This document shows, one piece after another, positions 22,846 through 35,900 of a stretch of DNA of 64,000 nucleotides. The notes under the pieces were generated by a model that worked only from the letters and a program-made list of their open reading frames with translations, ran no database searches and was not told the origin of the DNA. Each line of letters opens with the position of its first letter. The first letter of the stretch is position 1. The position numbers and the translations under genes were made by a program. This DNA is from Eonycteris spelaea (lineage: Eukaryota; Chordata; Mammalia; Chiroptera; Pteropodidae): assembly GCA_003508835.1 (NCBI GenBank), contig PUFA01000565.1, forward strand, positions 1 to 64,000, given 5' to 3'.

Positions 22846-23190
22846 TGTCAGAGACTTTACTGCCTGTGTTTTCTTCTGGGAGTTTTATGGTTTCGGGTCT
22901 TACATTTAAGTTGTTAATCTGTTTTAAGTTTATTCTTGTATATGGTGTAAGAAGGTGGTCGAGTTTTATTTATTATTTATTTTTGGCATATATCTGTCCA
23001 ATTTTCCTAACACTGTTAATCCAATACACTGTTTTTACCCCCATTGTATATTCTTGCTTCCTTTGTCATAAATTAAATGATCATATTGGCCTGGATTTAT
23101 TTCCGGGCTCTCTATTCTGTTCCATTGATCTATGTATCTGTTTTTATGCCAGTGCCATGCTGTTTTAATTACTAGACCTTGAGTTATAAA
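22846..23190 (-). mobile_element. L1 ORF2 fragment, opposite strand to its neighbour
   Basis: The plus strand reads the reverse of ORF2 downstream of the RT core: 'ctctattctgttccattgatct', 'tttatgccagtgccatgctg'. The 107-codon plus frame across it is antisense to ORF2 and not a gene. Confidence 0.85.
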
Positions 23191-23919
23191 GGAACATGTA
23201 GGCTCCTTTTCTGAGTGTGCCTAATAAATCTTCTGCCACCTGTGTCTAATAGCAATTTCCATCCAAACTGGACTCAGTGTGAGCCCAGGCGGCAGAAAAC
23301 AGCACGTACCTTCATTTATCACTTGCCTGCCTTCTGTTAGTTAATTTTTTTCTCATGTTGTCTCTATTAATAGATACTTAGTTTTTGAAGAGGGCGGCTT
23401 GGGTCTGTATTCCTACTGTCCTTGACACATTACCTTTATGGAAGAAATGGTCAATATTTATGAAACTGTATTCAATTGAATTAGAAAGGAAATATAAAGC
23501 ACAACCCTGCATTTTACAGGAAAGCACTGTGCTGAGTTATTCCCTAGGGACTTCTTGGAAGGAATGAAGGCTTGCAAAGGCTGTACTTTGCAACCCTGCA
23601 TTAACTTCTCCAAGGCATTTCATTAGGATGGTTATTGGCTCTGTCTCGTGTTTACGTAGCTTAATAGTTATAGCTGTACCTTATGAACTAGCAGGGCCTA
23701 TCTTGGCTTGCTAGAGGGCATGGAACTAGAAAAAGAAATCAAACAAGGTGAAAAATCACTTGGAGCCAAAGCTCACTAATCAACATGCAAATAATGAAAG
23801 TTAACAAGCAGTAAGTCCCTGAAATTACTATACCTGCTTAGGCCTGCCAATCATTCTTCCTATGATTATTCCTCACAAAGAGCATTAGAGGTTCCTAAAA
23901 TAGAAGAAAACATTGATTG
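23191..23919. other. No gene seen
   Basis: Unrecognised. A 60-codon frame at 23385-23567 has no family resemblance. Confidence 0.4.
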
Positions 23920-24065
23920 TCAAAGATATAAGGTACCTCCGTGATCATAGAGTGAGAGAACTGAGGTCCAAAGTGCAAAAGAGACTTGACCAAAATCACA
24001 TAAGGGATGCAAAGGTTTTAGTCTAGAGTTTTATTCACTAATGCTACCTAACTATGCATTAATTA
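23920..24065 (-). mobile_element. MIR fragment
   Basis: Antisense MIR pattern: 'gagagaactgaggtccaaag', 'gacttgaccaaaatcacataag', 'gtctagagttttattcact'. Confidence 0.55.
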
Positions 24066-25210
24066 CTGCCTTTTATGAAGTCTTTTCAAGAAGACTATAA
24101 AAAAATGATAGAACACAGATTGCCCTTATATTATGGGATCTACATTTATTCAGTTAGTCTTTATTCAATAAGTAATACACGCTCTGTGACTTCATTGTGA
24201 TGAGTAATATAAACCCGCTTATTTTCTGATAGCTGCGAGTGAATATCTTTTCTTTGCATATAGTTTATAAACTCCTTTAGTAAGTTACTATGCTGTATAT
24301 ATTATTCCAGACAATGGATTACCTCCTTGGTAATGCAAGGTTCTGTGGAAGAAAGTGTGATGGGAGTTATATAAGCCATAACTTTCTGCTCTGCAGAAAT
24401 CATGAATTCATATATATATAAATGTGGTTTGTGAAATGTAAAGTTAAATTTGCAGGAAACTGAGACTTCATTTTCCAATCGACAGGTGATGTCTGTGTGT
24501 TATACCAAGTGGCAGAACAGGGCAAGATTGGCCACAGAATATCTGTGACTCAATGGGTCCTACTTAAATGGCCACACTAGCCCTGGTTCAAGAATTCAAT
24601 TCTGACTTTTTACTCCATTAACTCAAACTATGGTATCTACCTGTGCCACGTCACTCAGGAAGTTACAGGAGTATTTTTTGCCCCACCTTCTTTGGCTTTA
24701 CTTCTTTTCTTAATCTCCTTAAAGTTGATGTTTAATTCGTAGGTCACCAGGAAAAGGTTTGAATTGAGTACATTGCAATAGCTAACATGCAAGTATTTTC
24801 TCGAGTCCATGTGCTAAGCTCTGCTGTGCAGGATCCAAGAGAAGTTTATGGATACTTAAGTAGAATCTAGTGAATACATTCCACATCTTCCACCATTTGT
24901 GTAAGGTTAACAGGCAGCAAAAGGGGGTGAGCTTTTTTCCCACTGATGATGCAGTCTTTCCTGAGAGTAATGGAATGTGTGATCAGTCACCTACTGGGTC
25001 GAACATCTGCATCAGCTTTAGCAGCTTCCAGACACCAATAAAAATGCTTATGCCATTTTCCTACAGGAGATAAATGGATAGTCAGTACTACAGTGACAGA
25101 TTGCAGACTTTTATATAAATTAAGCCAAGAGCTGAGTATTAACTCCCATGATAGCAGAATACCTAAAGTTTTTGTGGGAGGCAACACTAGGGCAATAATA
25201 CAGTAAAAGA
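24066..25210. other. No gene seen
   Basis: AT-rich unrecognised DNA with only short frames. Confidence 0.4.
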
Positions 25211-25500
25211 AATTAGAGCCCAGAACAAATGGGATGACAGCCCAGTTCTATTCTGGGCATTTCAGGCCTCAGTAGGAGCACTGTTGGAAACTCTTGACCC
25301 CATACTTGAAGCAGAATCTACACAAAGATAAGTGTATTTACAAGAAAACAATCGAGGTGGAGAGGGCTTAGAATCCAGGTTCTGTGAAAGCCAGTTGAAT
25401 GAGCTGAATCTTTTCAGCCTGGGAAAAGAATGGCAGAGGTAAGGGGTTAGCTGTGGTCTTCTTATATTCAGACCTATGAAAGGTCATCAGGATAATATAA
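25211..25500 (-). mobile_element. CR1/L3-like LINE fragment (copy 1)
   Basis: Plus-strand text 'aagccagttgaatgagctgaat', 'ttttcagcctgggaaaagaatgg', 'ttcagacctatgaaaggtcatca' mirrors the antisense 3' part of CR1/L3 LINEs. About four in five bases match the second copy 772 bp downstream, judged by eye. Confidence 0.6.
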
Positions 25501-25924
25501 GGAGTTCAGAGTAAGCTAATGTTACAGAGACCAAAGGATGGGGTGTCTGGGGTTTGTTTCAATTTACATTTGGAAGTTTGAGGCCAGACAAGATTGTAAA
25601 GGGAGAGAATAAAGATAGGCACTGCAAGGAATAAAGGCCATTGATCTCGGAATTGAACAGGCTATTGAGGAGGAGCAAGCTAAAATGTGAGCAGTTAAGG
25701 TACAAAGACAGTGACAAATACAGACCACAAGGGAAAATGTGTAAACATAGAAGCACAAAATAGATTCCCATATATGTTTTTGTACATGTCCACCCATAAA
25801 CACTCCAGGTTTCAACAGTTAGAAGATGGGGATCCAAAATGACCATTTACTTTGTGGATTTGGATTTTTCTTAGAACAGAAACTCACAGTAAGGGAGATG
25901 GGGCTTAAGCTCACCACAGCAAAT
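25501..25924. other. Spacer between the two CR1/L3-like copies
   Basis: No recognisable gene. Minus-strand 83-95-codon frames at 25559-25846 have no family resemblance. Confidence 0.4.
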
Positions 25925-26785
25925 CAGCTATGGAACGAGGCTGCCAACAAGGCAAATGCCATGGATGTTACATTCATGAGAGATTAGAGCCCAGAATGAA
26001 TGGGGTGATGACCCAGTTCTATTCTGGGCATCTCAGGCCTCAGCAGGAGCACTGTTGGCAATTCTTGGCCCCATGCTTGGAGCAGAACCTGCACGAAGAA
26101 GAGTATATTAATAAGAGAACTATCAAGGTGGGGAGGGGCTTGGAGCCCAGGCTCTGTGAAGACCAGTTGAAAGAACTGAGCCTTTTTAGCTTGGGAAAAG
26201 GATGGCAGGGGTAAGGAGTTAGCTATGATCTCTATATTCAGACCTCTGAAAGGTCATCACAGAGCAGAGAAGCAGATAGGACATGGGTGGTCATAGAGGA
26301 AGATTGTGGATCTCTGGGTAGAAGCCATAGGGAGAGAGCTTTCAACTAAACACACAGAAAACTTTCAAAGCTAGTCAAAGATGGAAGGGGCTACCTCAGA
26401 AAATAGGATCTGTCCCTCACCGGTTATTTCCAGGTAACAAACCCACAACTAGCTTTTGGGGACATACGCATTCACTGGTAAGAATGTGTTTTCCAACACT
26501 AAGAGGATGCAAAAATGGTTGAAGGAATTGGGGGTTATTTAGAGTGTAGAAGACTTGATTCAAGGACCACAAACTTAGTCTCCAAACCTCTGAAAGCCTG
26601 CTGCAGGTCAGAAAACTATCTGTGTGCCTTCAGAGGGAAGAAGCTAGGACTCGAGAGCAAAAGCTACAGTTGAGGCAAATTTTGGCTTGACTGGAGGAGA
26701 AATTTTATGACAGTAGAACTGGGCACAGATGGAATGGACTGTCTTGGGAAGTTCCCTATCTCTGTAGATGTGCAACTAGGAGATA
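25925..26785 (-). mobile_element. CR1/L3-like LINE fragment (copy 2, longer)
   Basis: Contains the same segment as copy 1 from 25983, then runs on through 'tgtgtgccttcagagggaagaagctagg', 'gaggcaaattttggcttga' and 'atggaatggactgtcttgggaag'. This is the normal order of an antisense CR1/L3 3' region. The 94-codon plus frame at 25930-26214 is antisense and not coding. Confidence 0.65.
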
Positions 26786-26794
26786 GCAACTTAT

Positions 26795-26975
26795 CTTTTA
26801 TGGAATCCTGATTTCCTATTTAAATCATTTTAGAAGCTTAGCAAATACCAACGTCTGGCTCCCATTCTCAGAGATTCTGAATTAATTGGTTTGGAGTGTC
26901 ACATTGGCATTATTTGTTTTATTTTTAAGTCCCCAGGTAGTTATAATATGTAATCGAGGCTGACAATCACTGCAG
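26795..26975 (+). mobile_element. MER5A-like DNA transposon remnant
   Basis: 'ctcagagattctgaattaattggtttgg', 'aagtccccaggtagttataat', 'ctgacaatcactgcag' match the MER5A layout. Confidence 0.6.
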
Positions 26976-27590
26976 AGGGAAGGCTTTACATGGTAGAATG
27001 TGTAGGAGGAGAGCTTGTGTGATTAGAATGGAAGTTAGGGCTTGATTGTAAGAAATAAAGTAATTTCTAAGTTCCCATTTAGCCCTGAGAACGTAACATG
27101 GAATGAGCAGAATGAGCGGAATGAGCAAGTGTGAACGTATTTCCCCTTCCCATAATAATTTGCATTTAAAGAGGTCCATAGTACTTAGTGTTTAACCCAA
27201 AATAAATGAGTTCTGGTGAAACTTTAGAACTCATAATGCCTAGTGAATAAGATAGTTTGGAATAGTCTTTAAATCAGATCATGTAGGTCACAATCTATAT
27301 TATTCTCCTTCAATAAAGTCCCAGGAGATGAGAGTCCCTGGGATTCCATACAAAGTCCATATGGTAGTCTTTAATTTTCAACTTATTGGCAATGACCTGT
27401 ATTTATATTGAATGCAAAGTCCCAAAAACTTTCCCCGAAATTACAAGGATGGTTGTCAAGGGGGTGTGGATAAGGATATTCGTTATGGAATGGGATAGAA
27501 AAAGATAGGGGCAGAGCTAATACAGAGACAGTGAAAGACAGAATTCAGAAATGGAGAGACAGATAAAGATACAGATGGAGAAACAGAGAC

Positions 27591-27592
<2 letters not shown>
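26976..27592. other. No gene seen
   Basis: Unrecognised, with a short run of GGAATGAGC-like units at about 27100-27127. Confidence 0.4.

Positions 27593-27654
<62 letters not shown>
27593..27654. repeat. (GA)n microsatellite
   Basis: About 30 uninterrupted AG dinucleotides. They underlie the Leu/Ser run of a minus-strand frame that is not a gene. Confidence 0.97.
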
Positions 27655-27659
<5 letters not shown>

Positions 27660-28694
27660 CTCACATAGAAGGCGAGAGATAAGTGAGAACATTTAACAAT
27701 AGCCCCCATATGTCATTTAGTTTTGTCTACAAAACAGCTCTCTCTTCTTTAGAGCTGCAAGCATATCAGAGAGAATTGTAGGACATATAGCATTCATCAT
27801 AATATTTCCGACCAGTAAAACACCATCATATCACCAAAGACCCAATGTTTCCAGCAGTCCTTGCTTTTACAATTGAATCAGTCTTCTAGGTCAAATCTGT
27901 TTAAACTATAAAATTTAGGTGATTTTGGTTAAATCTCCTCCAAACAGGAATTTCAAGTAGCACATATTATCTTTTTCCTACCTAAGAAGGCCAATGAAAT
28001 ATACTATTCTCTCAGTATTTTGGAAAGCAAAACACCTGGGAAAGACTTTCATCTTTATGGGCAAGGAAATGTCATATGAAAACTATTTCAATATCATTTC
28101 TTATTAGTTTCAGGTGTATGACCCAGTGTATTATGCTAAGTGAAATAAGTCAGACAGAGAAAGGCAAATACCATTTGATCTCACTCAGATCAATGGGTAA
28201 AAGGATCTCTTCTATTTTGCCCTTCCTTTGGCTGGTTCTCAGAGGCCAACTCTTTCAAGCTGTCCCCACTTTAATACTTTTACCTTTTTTGGCTTTAAAG
28301 TAGTGATTATTTACTATTTGCTTAACTGTATCTTCCTTTCCCCCCACCCCCGCGCCTAAACAATGGTTTTGGATTTTCCCCACTGCTCTCAAACTATGAA
28401 TCTCTTCAAAGAATGCTCTGTCACCCAAGACTCCCAATCTTTCAACCACATGCTCTAACATCCTTCGTTGAGTCTCATTCAGGTTATCTTGTAGCTGTTA
28501 TTGCTTCTAAGTTATATGATCCTTGCATGTCAAAGGTGCAGGAGATCTGAGAAATAAGTTAATCAAAGTTTTAATTTTCAATTCGATTATGTGAAAATTT
28601 CTACCTGGCATAGGACATCTGCACTTTCTGAGTTTTGTTTCTCTAAATTGACACAGCCTTCTACCTTCTTTTTTGTTTGTTTGTTTGTTTGTTT
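27655..28694. other. Intergenic, with a small L1 scrap and (TTTG)n
   Basis: At 28081-28116 'tattagtttcaggtgta' resembles the antisense L1 3' end. At 28117-28190 'tattatgctaagtgaaataagtcagacagagaaagg' is plus-strand L1. The two meet head-on in about 110 bases. A (TTTG)n run lies at about 28669-28694. Nothing else recognised. Confidence 0.55.
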
Positions 28695-31440
28695 AAATGA
28701 ATTTATCGAAAAATAATTCACCCATTTAAAGTGTACAATTAAATATTTTTGGTGTAATACACTATTATTCAATTTTGAATTATAATAATTTTATCATAAT
28801 TCAAAAATATTTATATATAACACAAAATTTGACATTTTAATCATTATTAAGTGTAAAAATCAGTTGAATTAGTTACACATACAATATTGTGCAACCATCA
28901 CCATTATTAATTTCCAAAACTTTTTCATTACTCCAAAAAGAAGCTATGTAACCATTAAGCAATAACTCTCCAGTCCCCACTCCCCACAGCCCTGGTAACC
29001 TGTAAGCCACTTTTTCTCTCTATAAATTTGCTTATGCTAGATATTTCATTTAAGTGGAATCATATAATATCTATACTTTTGTGTCTGGCTTATTTCACAA
29101 TGCACAATGTCTCCACAGTTCAGCCATGTTTTAGAATTTATCAGAATTTCCTTTTAATGATTGAATAATATTCCATTTTATGTATATACGACATTTTGTT
29201 TATTCACTCATCTATTGGGTTATCTCTGCCTTTTGACTACTGTAACACTGCATTTGGTGTACATCTATCTAATCCCTTCTTTAAATCCCTCTGGGTATAT
29301 ATCTAAGAGTGGTATTGCTGAATTGTATGTTAATTCTGTGTTTAGCATTTTGAGGAACTGCCAGTTTTCCATAGATGCTGCAAAATTTTATATTGACACC
29401 AGCAATGTATGAGAGTTCTAATTTCTCCTTGCTAAAAATAGGTGTATTTTTTAGTTACTTACCAACCTAGTTGTATCTCATTGTGGCTTTGATTTGCATT
29501 TGCCATGATAAATGTTGTTGAGCATCTTTTCATGTGCTTCTTGGTCATTTTGTATTTTGTCATTGAGTAGTAAGAGTTTTAAAAAATATATATTCTGCAT
29601 ATTAAATCCTTATCAGGTATGTGACTTGTAAATATGTATCTTTTCTTTTTAATATTTTCTCTCACTCTGAGGGTAATCTTTTCACTTTCTTGAATGTGTC
29701 CTTTGATATACAAATGTTTTAAATTTTGATGAAGTCTAATTTACCTATCTTTTTCTATCCCATATGTTTTCAGTTTTATACCTAAGGAATCATCACCAAA
29801 TCAATATTATAAATACTTCTCTGTATGTTTTCTTCTAAGGATTTTATGATTTTTACCTTTTAAAGTTAGATTTTGTACCCATTTATAAGTTAATTTTTGT
29901 ATATAATGTAAGGGAAAGGTCCAACTTCATTCTTTCACATAAAAGAATATCCAGTTTTTCCAGCACCTTTAGATGAGTTTTTAAAAATATACTCTGCATA
30001 TTGTGTATCTTGCTTTTCTTTTTCTAGTTCTTTAAGGATGTGAGCTCTTTCTTCTTTATAATGTATGCATTTCCAGCACCAGAATTACAGTGTTCTTTCC
30101 CTCATTGAATGGTCTTGGAAGCCTTGTCAAACATAATCCTCCATATAGGTGAGGGTTTATTTCTGGATTCTCTATTCTATACTGTTAGTCTATGGCTGTC
30201 CTTATGTCAGTACTCAACTATCTTGATTATTGTAGTACTGCAGTAATACTTTATATCAGGAAGTATGAGACTTCCAACTTTGTTCTTCTTCTTCAAGATA
30301 CTTCTGGCTATTCAGAATCCCTTGAGAATGCATATAAATTTTAGGATGTTTTATTTTATTTGTGTAAAAACACCACTGGGATTTTGATAGAGATTGTATT
30401 GACTTTGTAGATTGCTTTGGGTAGTCATGTCATCTTAACAAATTAACTATCCTAATCCATGAAGACACATTGCCTTTTTATTTATTTAGGCCCTCTTTAA
30501 TTTCTTTCAGCAATGTTTTGTAGTTTTCAGTGCACAATGCTCCATCTCCTTGGTTAAATTTATTCTGAAGTATTTTTATACTATTGTAATAGAATTGCTT
30601 TTTTAAAGTTTTTATTTTCAAATTATTTATTAAAAGTTTATAGAAATATGCTGATTTTTATTTTGATTTTATACCCTGCATTTTTTGAATTCGTTAATTT
30701 GTTCTAACTTTTTTTTGTAGATTATTTAGATTTTCTACACATGAGATGATATCATATGTGAAATAAGGTAATTTTACTTCTTTTTTAATGTGGATGTCTT
30801 TAACTGCCTTTTCTTGCCTAATTGCTGTGGCTAGAACTTTCAGTACTGTGTTAAATAGAATAGCAAAAGCAGGCATCCTTTCTTTGTTCCTGATCTTAGA
30901 GGAAAAGCTTTCGGTTTTTTAACATCGAGTATGATGTTACTTGTAGTTGTCAAAAATGGCCTTTATTGTGTTGAGAAATTTCTCTCTATCTCTAGTTTAT
31001 AGAGCATTTTTTAAACATGAAATGGGTGTTAAATTTTCTCAAATGCTTTTTTTTTTGTATTAATTGAGATGATCATGTAATTTTCTTCCTTTTTTTGTCT
31101 TTATGTGATATATTACATTGGTTGATTGTGTATGTTAAAACATCCTTACATTCCAAGAATAAATCTTACATGGTTATGGTATGTAAGCCTTATAATAATC
31201 TATTTTTATTTACAAGTGTTCTGTTGAAGATTTTTACATCTTTATTAATAAGAGATATCAGTATGTAGTTTTGGGAGAGGAAACTTTTTCCTTCCCTCTT
31301 ATTCAACTTTTTGGAAGAGTTTGAAAAGGATTGGTGTTAATTCTTTTTAAAGTGTTTGTTAAAATTCTCCAGTGAGGCCATCTTGTCCTAGGCTTTTCCT
31401 TGTTGAGAGTTTTTTCTCCATTGTTCTATAACTTCATTTT
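28695..31440 (-). mobile_element. Old L1 (L1M-type), minus strand: 3'UTR and ORF2
   Basis: Starts with an L1M-type 3' end ('cacccatttaaagtgtacaatt', 'gcaaccatcaccattatt'). It runs on through antisense ORF2 3' sequence ('attccattttatgtatatacgac'), the RT region near 30740 and 'ggccatcttgtcctaggcttttcc' at about 31377. The RT catalytic box can no longer be read as FADD. A foreign patch sits at 29974-30077. Confidence 0.8.
29974..30077. repeat. Composite insertion copied from elsewhere in the same L1 cluster
   Basis: Bases 30003-30066 are identical to 32302-32365, and the match extends to 30077/32376 with two differences. Just before it, 29974-30002 resembles 29573-29602 ('ttttaaaaaatata', 'tctgcatatt'). 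The insert is flanked by 'tttccagcacc' at about 29957 and 30070. In normal L1 order only the 32302 copy is in place. Confidence 0.8.
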
Positions 31441-31925
31441 TTACTGTTTTTTTTTAGATATAAATGACATACATTACTATATAGGTTTAAGGTGTACATC
31501 ATCTTGGTTTGACATATATATTATAAAACGATTACCACTATAAGTTTAGTTAGTATCTATTATCTCATATAGACATAATAAAGAGAAAGCAAAAAAAGAA
31601 AAGACAAACAATATTTTCCTGTGATGAGAACTCTTAAAATGTACTCTCTTAACAATTTTAATATCTACCATACAGCTGTGTTAACTATAGTCATCATGCT
31701 GTGCATTACATCTCTGTTACGTACTTATCTTATAACTGGAAATTTTTACTTTTTGAGCACTTTCTTTCCCATTCCCCACATACCACCTCTGGTAACCACA
31801 AATCTGATCTCTTTTTCTATGAGATATTATTTTTTTAAATTCCATATATAAGTGAGATTATATGGTATTTGTCATTTTCTATCTGATTTGTTTTACTTAG
31901 TACAATGGCCTGTTGAGATGTTTTG
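31441..31925 (-). mobile_element. L1 3' end, minus strand
   Basis: Begins with a T-run then 'ggtttaaggtgtacatcatcttgg', 'gttaactatagtcatcatgctgtgca', 'ccatatataagtgagattatatgg', the antisense of an older L1 3'UTR and ORF2 end. The plus-strand 76-codon frame here is not a gene. Confidence 0.8.
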
Positions 31926-32475
31926 ATTACCGATCAATCTCCTATAGTCATCATCCTATTCAGATTTTCTATTTCCTTTTATGTCAGTTTTGATATATCG
32001 TGTTATTAAAAATTTGTCCATTTCATTTGTTATCTATTTTTTGGAGTATAATTGCCTCTAGTAACTTTCTACAATTCTTTTTATTTATCTAAAATTGGTA
32101 GTAATGTCCCTACTTTCATGTCTGGTTTTAGTAATTTCTGTCTTCTGTCTTTTGTCTCTATCAGTCTCACTAGTTTTTTTCAATTTCTTTATCTTTTCAA
32201 AGAATCAACATTTGTTTCAATGATTTTCTCTATTTTTTAATTCTCAGTTGTATTTATTTGTATTCTAACCTGCATTATTATTTTTTTTCTGTAGCCATTG
32301 GGTGTATCTTGCTTTTCTTTTTCTAGTTCTTTAAGGATGTGAGCTCTTTCTTCTTTATAATGTATACATTTACAGCTATATACTTCCTAAGCAGAACTGT
32401 TTACTGCATCCCATAAGTTTTGGTATGTTGTGATTTTGTTTTTAATGACAATATTTCCTACATGTTTAAGGTTGA
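31926..32475 (-). mobile_element. L1 ORF2 fragment, probably continuing the element at 28695-31440
   Basis: Antisense ORF2 upstream of the RT: 'cagattttctatttccttttatgtcag', 'tttctctattttttaattctcag', 'cttgcttttctttttctagttct', 'gtttactgcatcccataagttttgg'. It resumes where the older element leaves off, as if 31441-31925 had inserted within it. Confidence 0.7.
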
Positions 32476-32940
32476 AAATACACACACAAACACCACATTT
32501 TTGTTCATTCATGGATCAATGTACACAGCATGTTTCCATGTCTTGGATATTGTGAATAATTCTGCAATGAACATGAGAGTGCAGTTATTTCTTTGAGACA
32601 CTAATTTCATTACCTTTGGCTATATACTCAGAAGTGAGATTTCTCAATTGTAAGGTAGTTCAGTTTTTAATTTTTTGAGGAACCTCCATACTCTTCCATA
32701 ATGGCTATACCTATTTACATTCTAACCTTAACACAAATGTGTTTCATTTACCCCACTTCCCAACATTATCTTTTGTCTTTTTGATATTAGCCATTCTAAC
32801 AGGTTTGAGAGAATTTCTCACTGTAGTTTTGATTTGCATTCCCCTGATGATTAGTGATGTTGAGTACATTTTCATATACAAACTGGCCTTTTGTATGTTT
32901 TCTTTGGAAAGTTGTCTATTCAATTTTTTCCCTATGTTTT
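32476..32940 (-). mobile_element. L1 ORF2 3' region, minus strand
   Basis: 'ggatattgtgaataattctgcaatgaacatgagagtgc', 'ttgaggaacctccatactcttccataatggct', 'ttgatttgcattcccctgatgat' is antisense ORF2 3' sequence. It would naturally follow 31925, so the two may be one element split by rearrangement. Confidence 0.75.
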
Positions 32941-35900
32941 TAAAAATTATTTATTTAAATTAGTTTCAAGTATACAGTACATTAGTTAGACATCTATATA
33001 GTTCATAAAATGATCCCTCCAATTACTCTCTCCCTCCCTGGCCATCCACCTAGCCATCATATTAATGCTTACTGCATTCCTTCTGCCATGCTTCCCATCC
33101 CCATGACCAACTATCAACTACTAATTTGTACTTCTTTAACCCTTCACCCCATTCTCCAAACCCTCCTTTCTGTCCGTTACCAAATTGTTCACTATATTTG
33201 TGAGTCTGTTTTTGATTAGTTTGTACTTTTTGTTCTTTAGATTCCACATATAAGTGAAATCATTTGGTATTTCACTTTCTCTGTCTGACTTATTTCACTC
33301 AGCGTAATAACCTCCAGGTCCGTCCATGTCATTGCAAATGGTAGGATTTCATTTTTCTTAATGGTTGAGTAACATCCCATTGTATTTATAAACCATGCTT
33401 CCACATCTTGGCTATTGTAAATTGTGCTGCCATGAATATTGGGGTGCATAAATCTTTAAAAATTATTATTTTGGTTTTCCTTGGATAAATACCCACAATT
33501 GCTGGGACAAAAGATACATGGTTTGTTTTTTTTTTTTTTTTTGATTTCTGAGAAAACTCCATCCAGTTTTCCATAGTGGCTGTACCAGTTTGCAATTCCA
33601 CCAAAAGTGAATGAGGGTTCCTTTTTCTCCACATCCTCTCCAGCATTTGTTATTATTTGTCCTGTTGGTTATAGCTATTCTATCAGGTGTCAGATGGTAT
33701 CTCATTGTGGTTTTGATTTGCATTTCCCTAATAGCTATCAGTGTTAGCATCTTTTCATATGTTTGTGGGCCATTTGAATGTCTTCCTGGGAGAAGTGCAT
33801 ATTCAGGGCCTCTGCCCATTTTTTTGATTCAATTTTTTTTCTTATTGAGTTGTGTCAGATCTTTGTATATTTTGGATATTAAGACCCCTATCAAAGGCAT
33901 TGCTTACAAATATATTTTCCATTAATATGGCTGTCCTTTTTACCTGTTGATAATTTTTTTGCTGAGCAGAAGCTTTTTAGTTTGACATAGTCCCATTCAT
34001 TTATTTTTTGCTTTTACTTCCCTTGCCTTTGAGATCAAAATTGATAAAATCTCTCTAGATCAAAGTTTTTTGAATTTAGCTCCTGTGTATTTTTTCTATG
34101 CATTTTAATGTTCATGTCTTATATTTAGTTCCTTAATCCATTTTGAGATTAACTTTGGTGTGTGGTCATAGACGACAGTCTAGTTTCAGTCTTTTCCAGT
34201 TTTCCCAGCACCATTTATTGAAGGCTTTCCTTTCTCCACTGCATGTTTTTGGCCTACTTTGTAGGAAATTGTTTACCCAAATAAATGTGGGTTTACTTCT
34301 GACTCTTGACTCTGTTCCACTGATCTGTGTGTCTGTTACTCTGCCAATACCATACCATTATATTATTGTCACTTTGTAGTATAATTTGAAGTTTGCAGAG
34401 TATGCCTCCAGCCTCTTTCTTTTTACTCAAGATGGCTTTTTTCAAATTTTGGTCTTTTGTGTTTTGTATCTGGTGATTTTTTGTTCTGTTTTTTGAAAAA
34501 TGCCAATGAGAATTTGATGGAGATTGCATTAAATGTGTATATTCTTTAGATAATAAGGTCATTTTAACTATGTTGATTCTTCTAATCCAAGAACATGTAA
34601 TATATTCCATTACTTGAATCTTTTAATTTCTTTTACTAGAGTCTTATAGTTTTCATTATATAGGTCCTTCACAGTTGTGTTTAGGTTTATTATAAGTATT
34701 TTATTCATTTTGTTGCAATTGCAAAAGGAATTATGTTTTCCATGTCTTTTTCTGACACTTCATTATTAGAGTATAGGAACACTATGGATTTTTGAACATT
34801 GATTTGTATCCAGAAACTTTAATACATTTGCTTATTGTTTCTAGTAGTTTCTTGTGGTATTTAGGTTTTCTATATAGAGAATCATGTCATCAGCAAATAA
34901 TGACAGTTTGACTTCTTCATTTCTTATTTGTATGCCTTTATATATTTCTCTTGTCTGATTGCACTTGTTAGGACCTCCAATGTTATATTGAATAACAGTG
35001 GCAATAGTGGACAGCCTTGTCTTGTTCCTGAATTTAGAGGAAGGTTTTTGGTTTTCACCATTAAGTTATAATGTTGCTGAGGTTTGTCATATATGGCATT
35101 TATTATGTAAGGTACTTCCTTCTATACTCATTCTGTTAAGTATTTTGATCATAAACGGATGCTGTATCTTGAAGCTTTTTCTGCATCTATTGATATGATC
35201 ATATGATTCTTATTTTTTAATTTGTTATGTGTGTATCACATTAATCATTTTGCATATGGAAACATCCCTTTTGGATGAAGCCCACTTAATCATGTGTATA
35301 ATCTTTTTAATATGTTGCTGTATTGGTTCCACTAGTATCTTATTTAGGATTTTCTGCATCTGTGTTCATTGAGATATTGTCTCAGTTTTCTTTTTTGTTA
35401 TCTTTATCAGGTTTTGTATCAATGTAAGATGCCCTCATGAAATAAGTTTAGGAAGTATTACCTCCTCTTCCGATTTTTTGGAAGAGTTTAAGGAGAATAG
35501 ATATTAAATTTTTGAATGTTTGATAGAATTCACTCGTGAAGCCATCTAGTCCTGACTTTTACTTTTGGTAGGTTTTTAATGATTGCTTCAATTTCCATTT
35601 GCTGTCAGTCTATTTAGATTGTCCAGTTCTTCTTGATCAGTCTAGGAAGGTTATACATTTCTAAGTACATGTCCATTTTTTCTAGGTTGATAATTTGGTG
35701 TTATATTCTTTTTCATAGTATTTCTGAATGATCCTTTGTATATCTATGGTTTGCATAATTTCTCCTCTTTCATCCCTGATTTTTTTGTTCCTTTCTCTTT
35801 TCCTTTTAGTGAGTCTAACCAAGTTTTATCAATTTTATTAATTTCTCAAAGAACCAGCTTTTACGACATTTTATTTTTTCTATTGTTTTGTTGTTTTTTG

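Noticed and set aside
33466..33819. 117-codon minus-strand frame
   Set aside because: Decayed L1 ORF2 C-terminal sequence, not a host gene.
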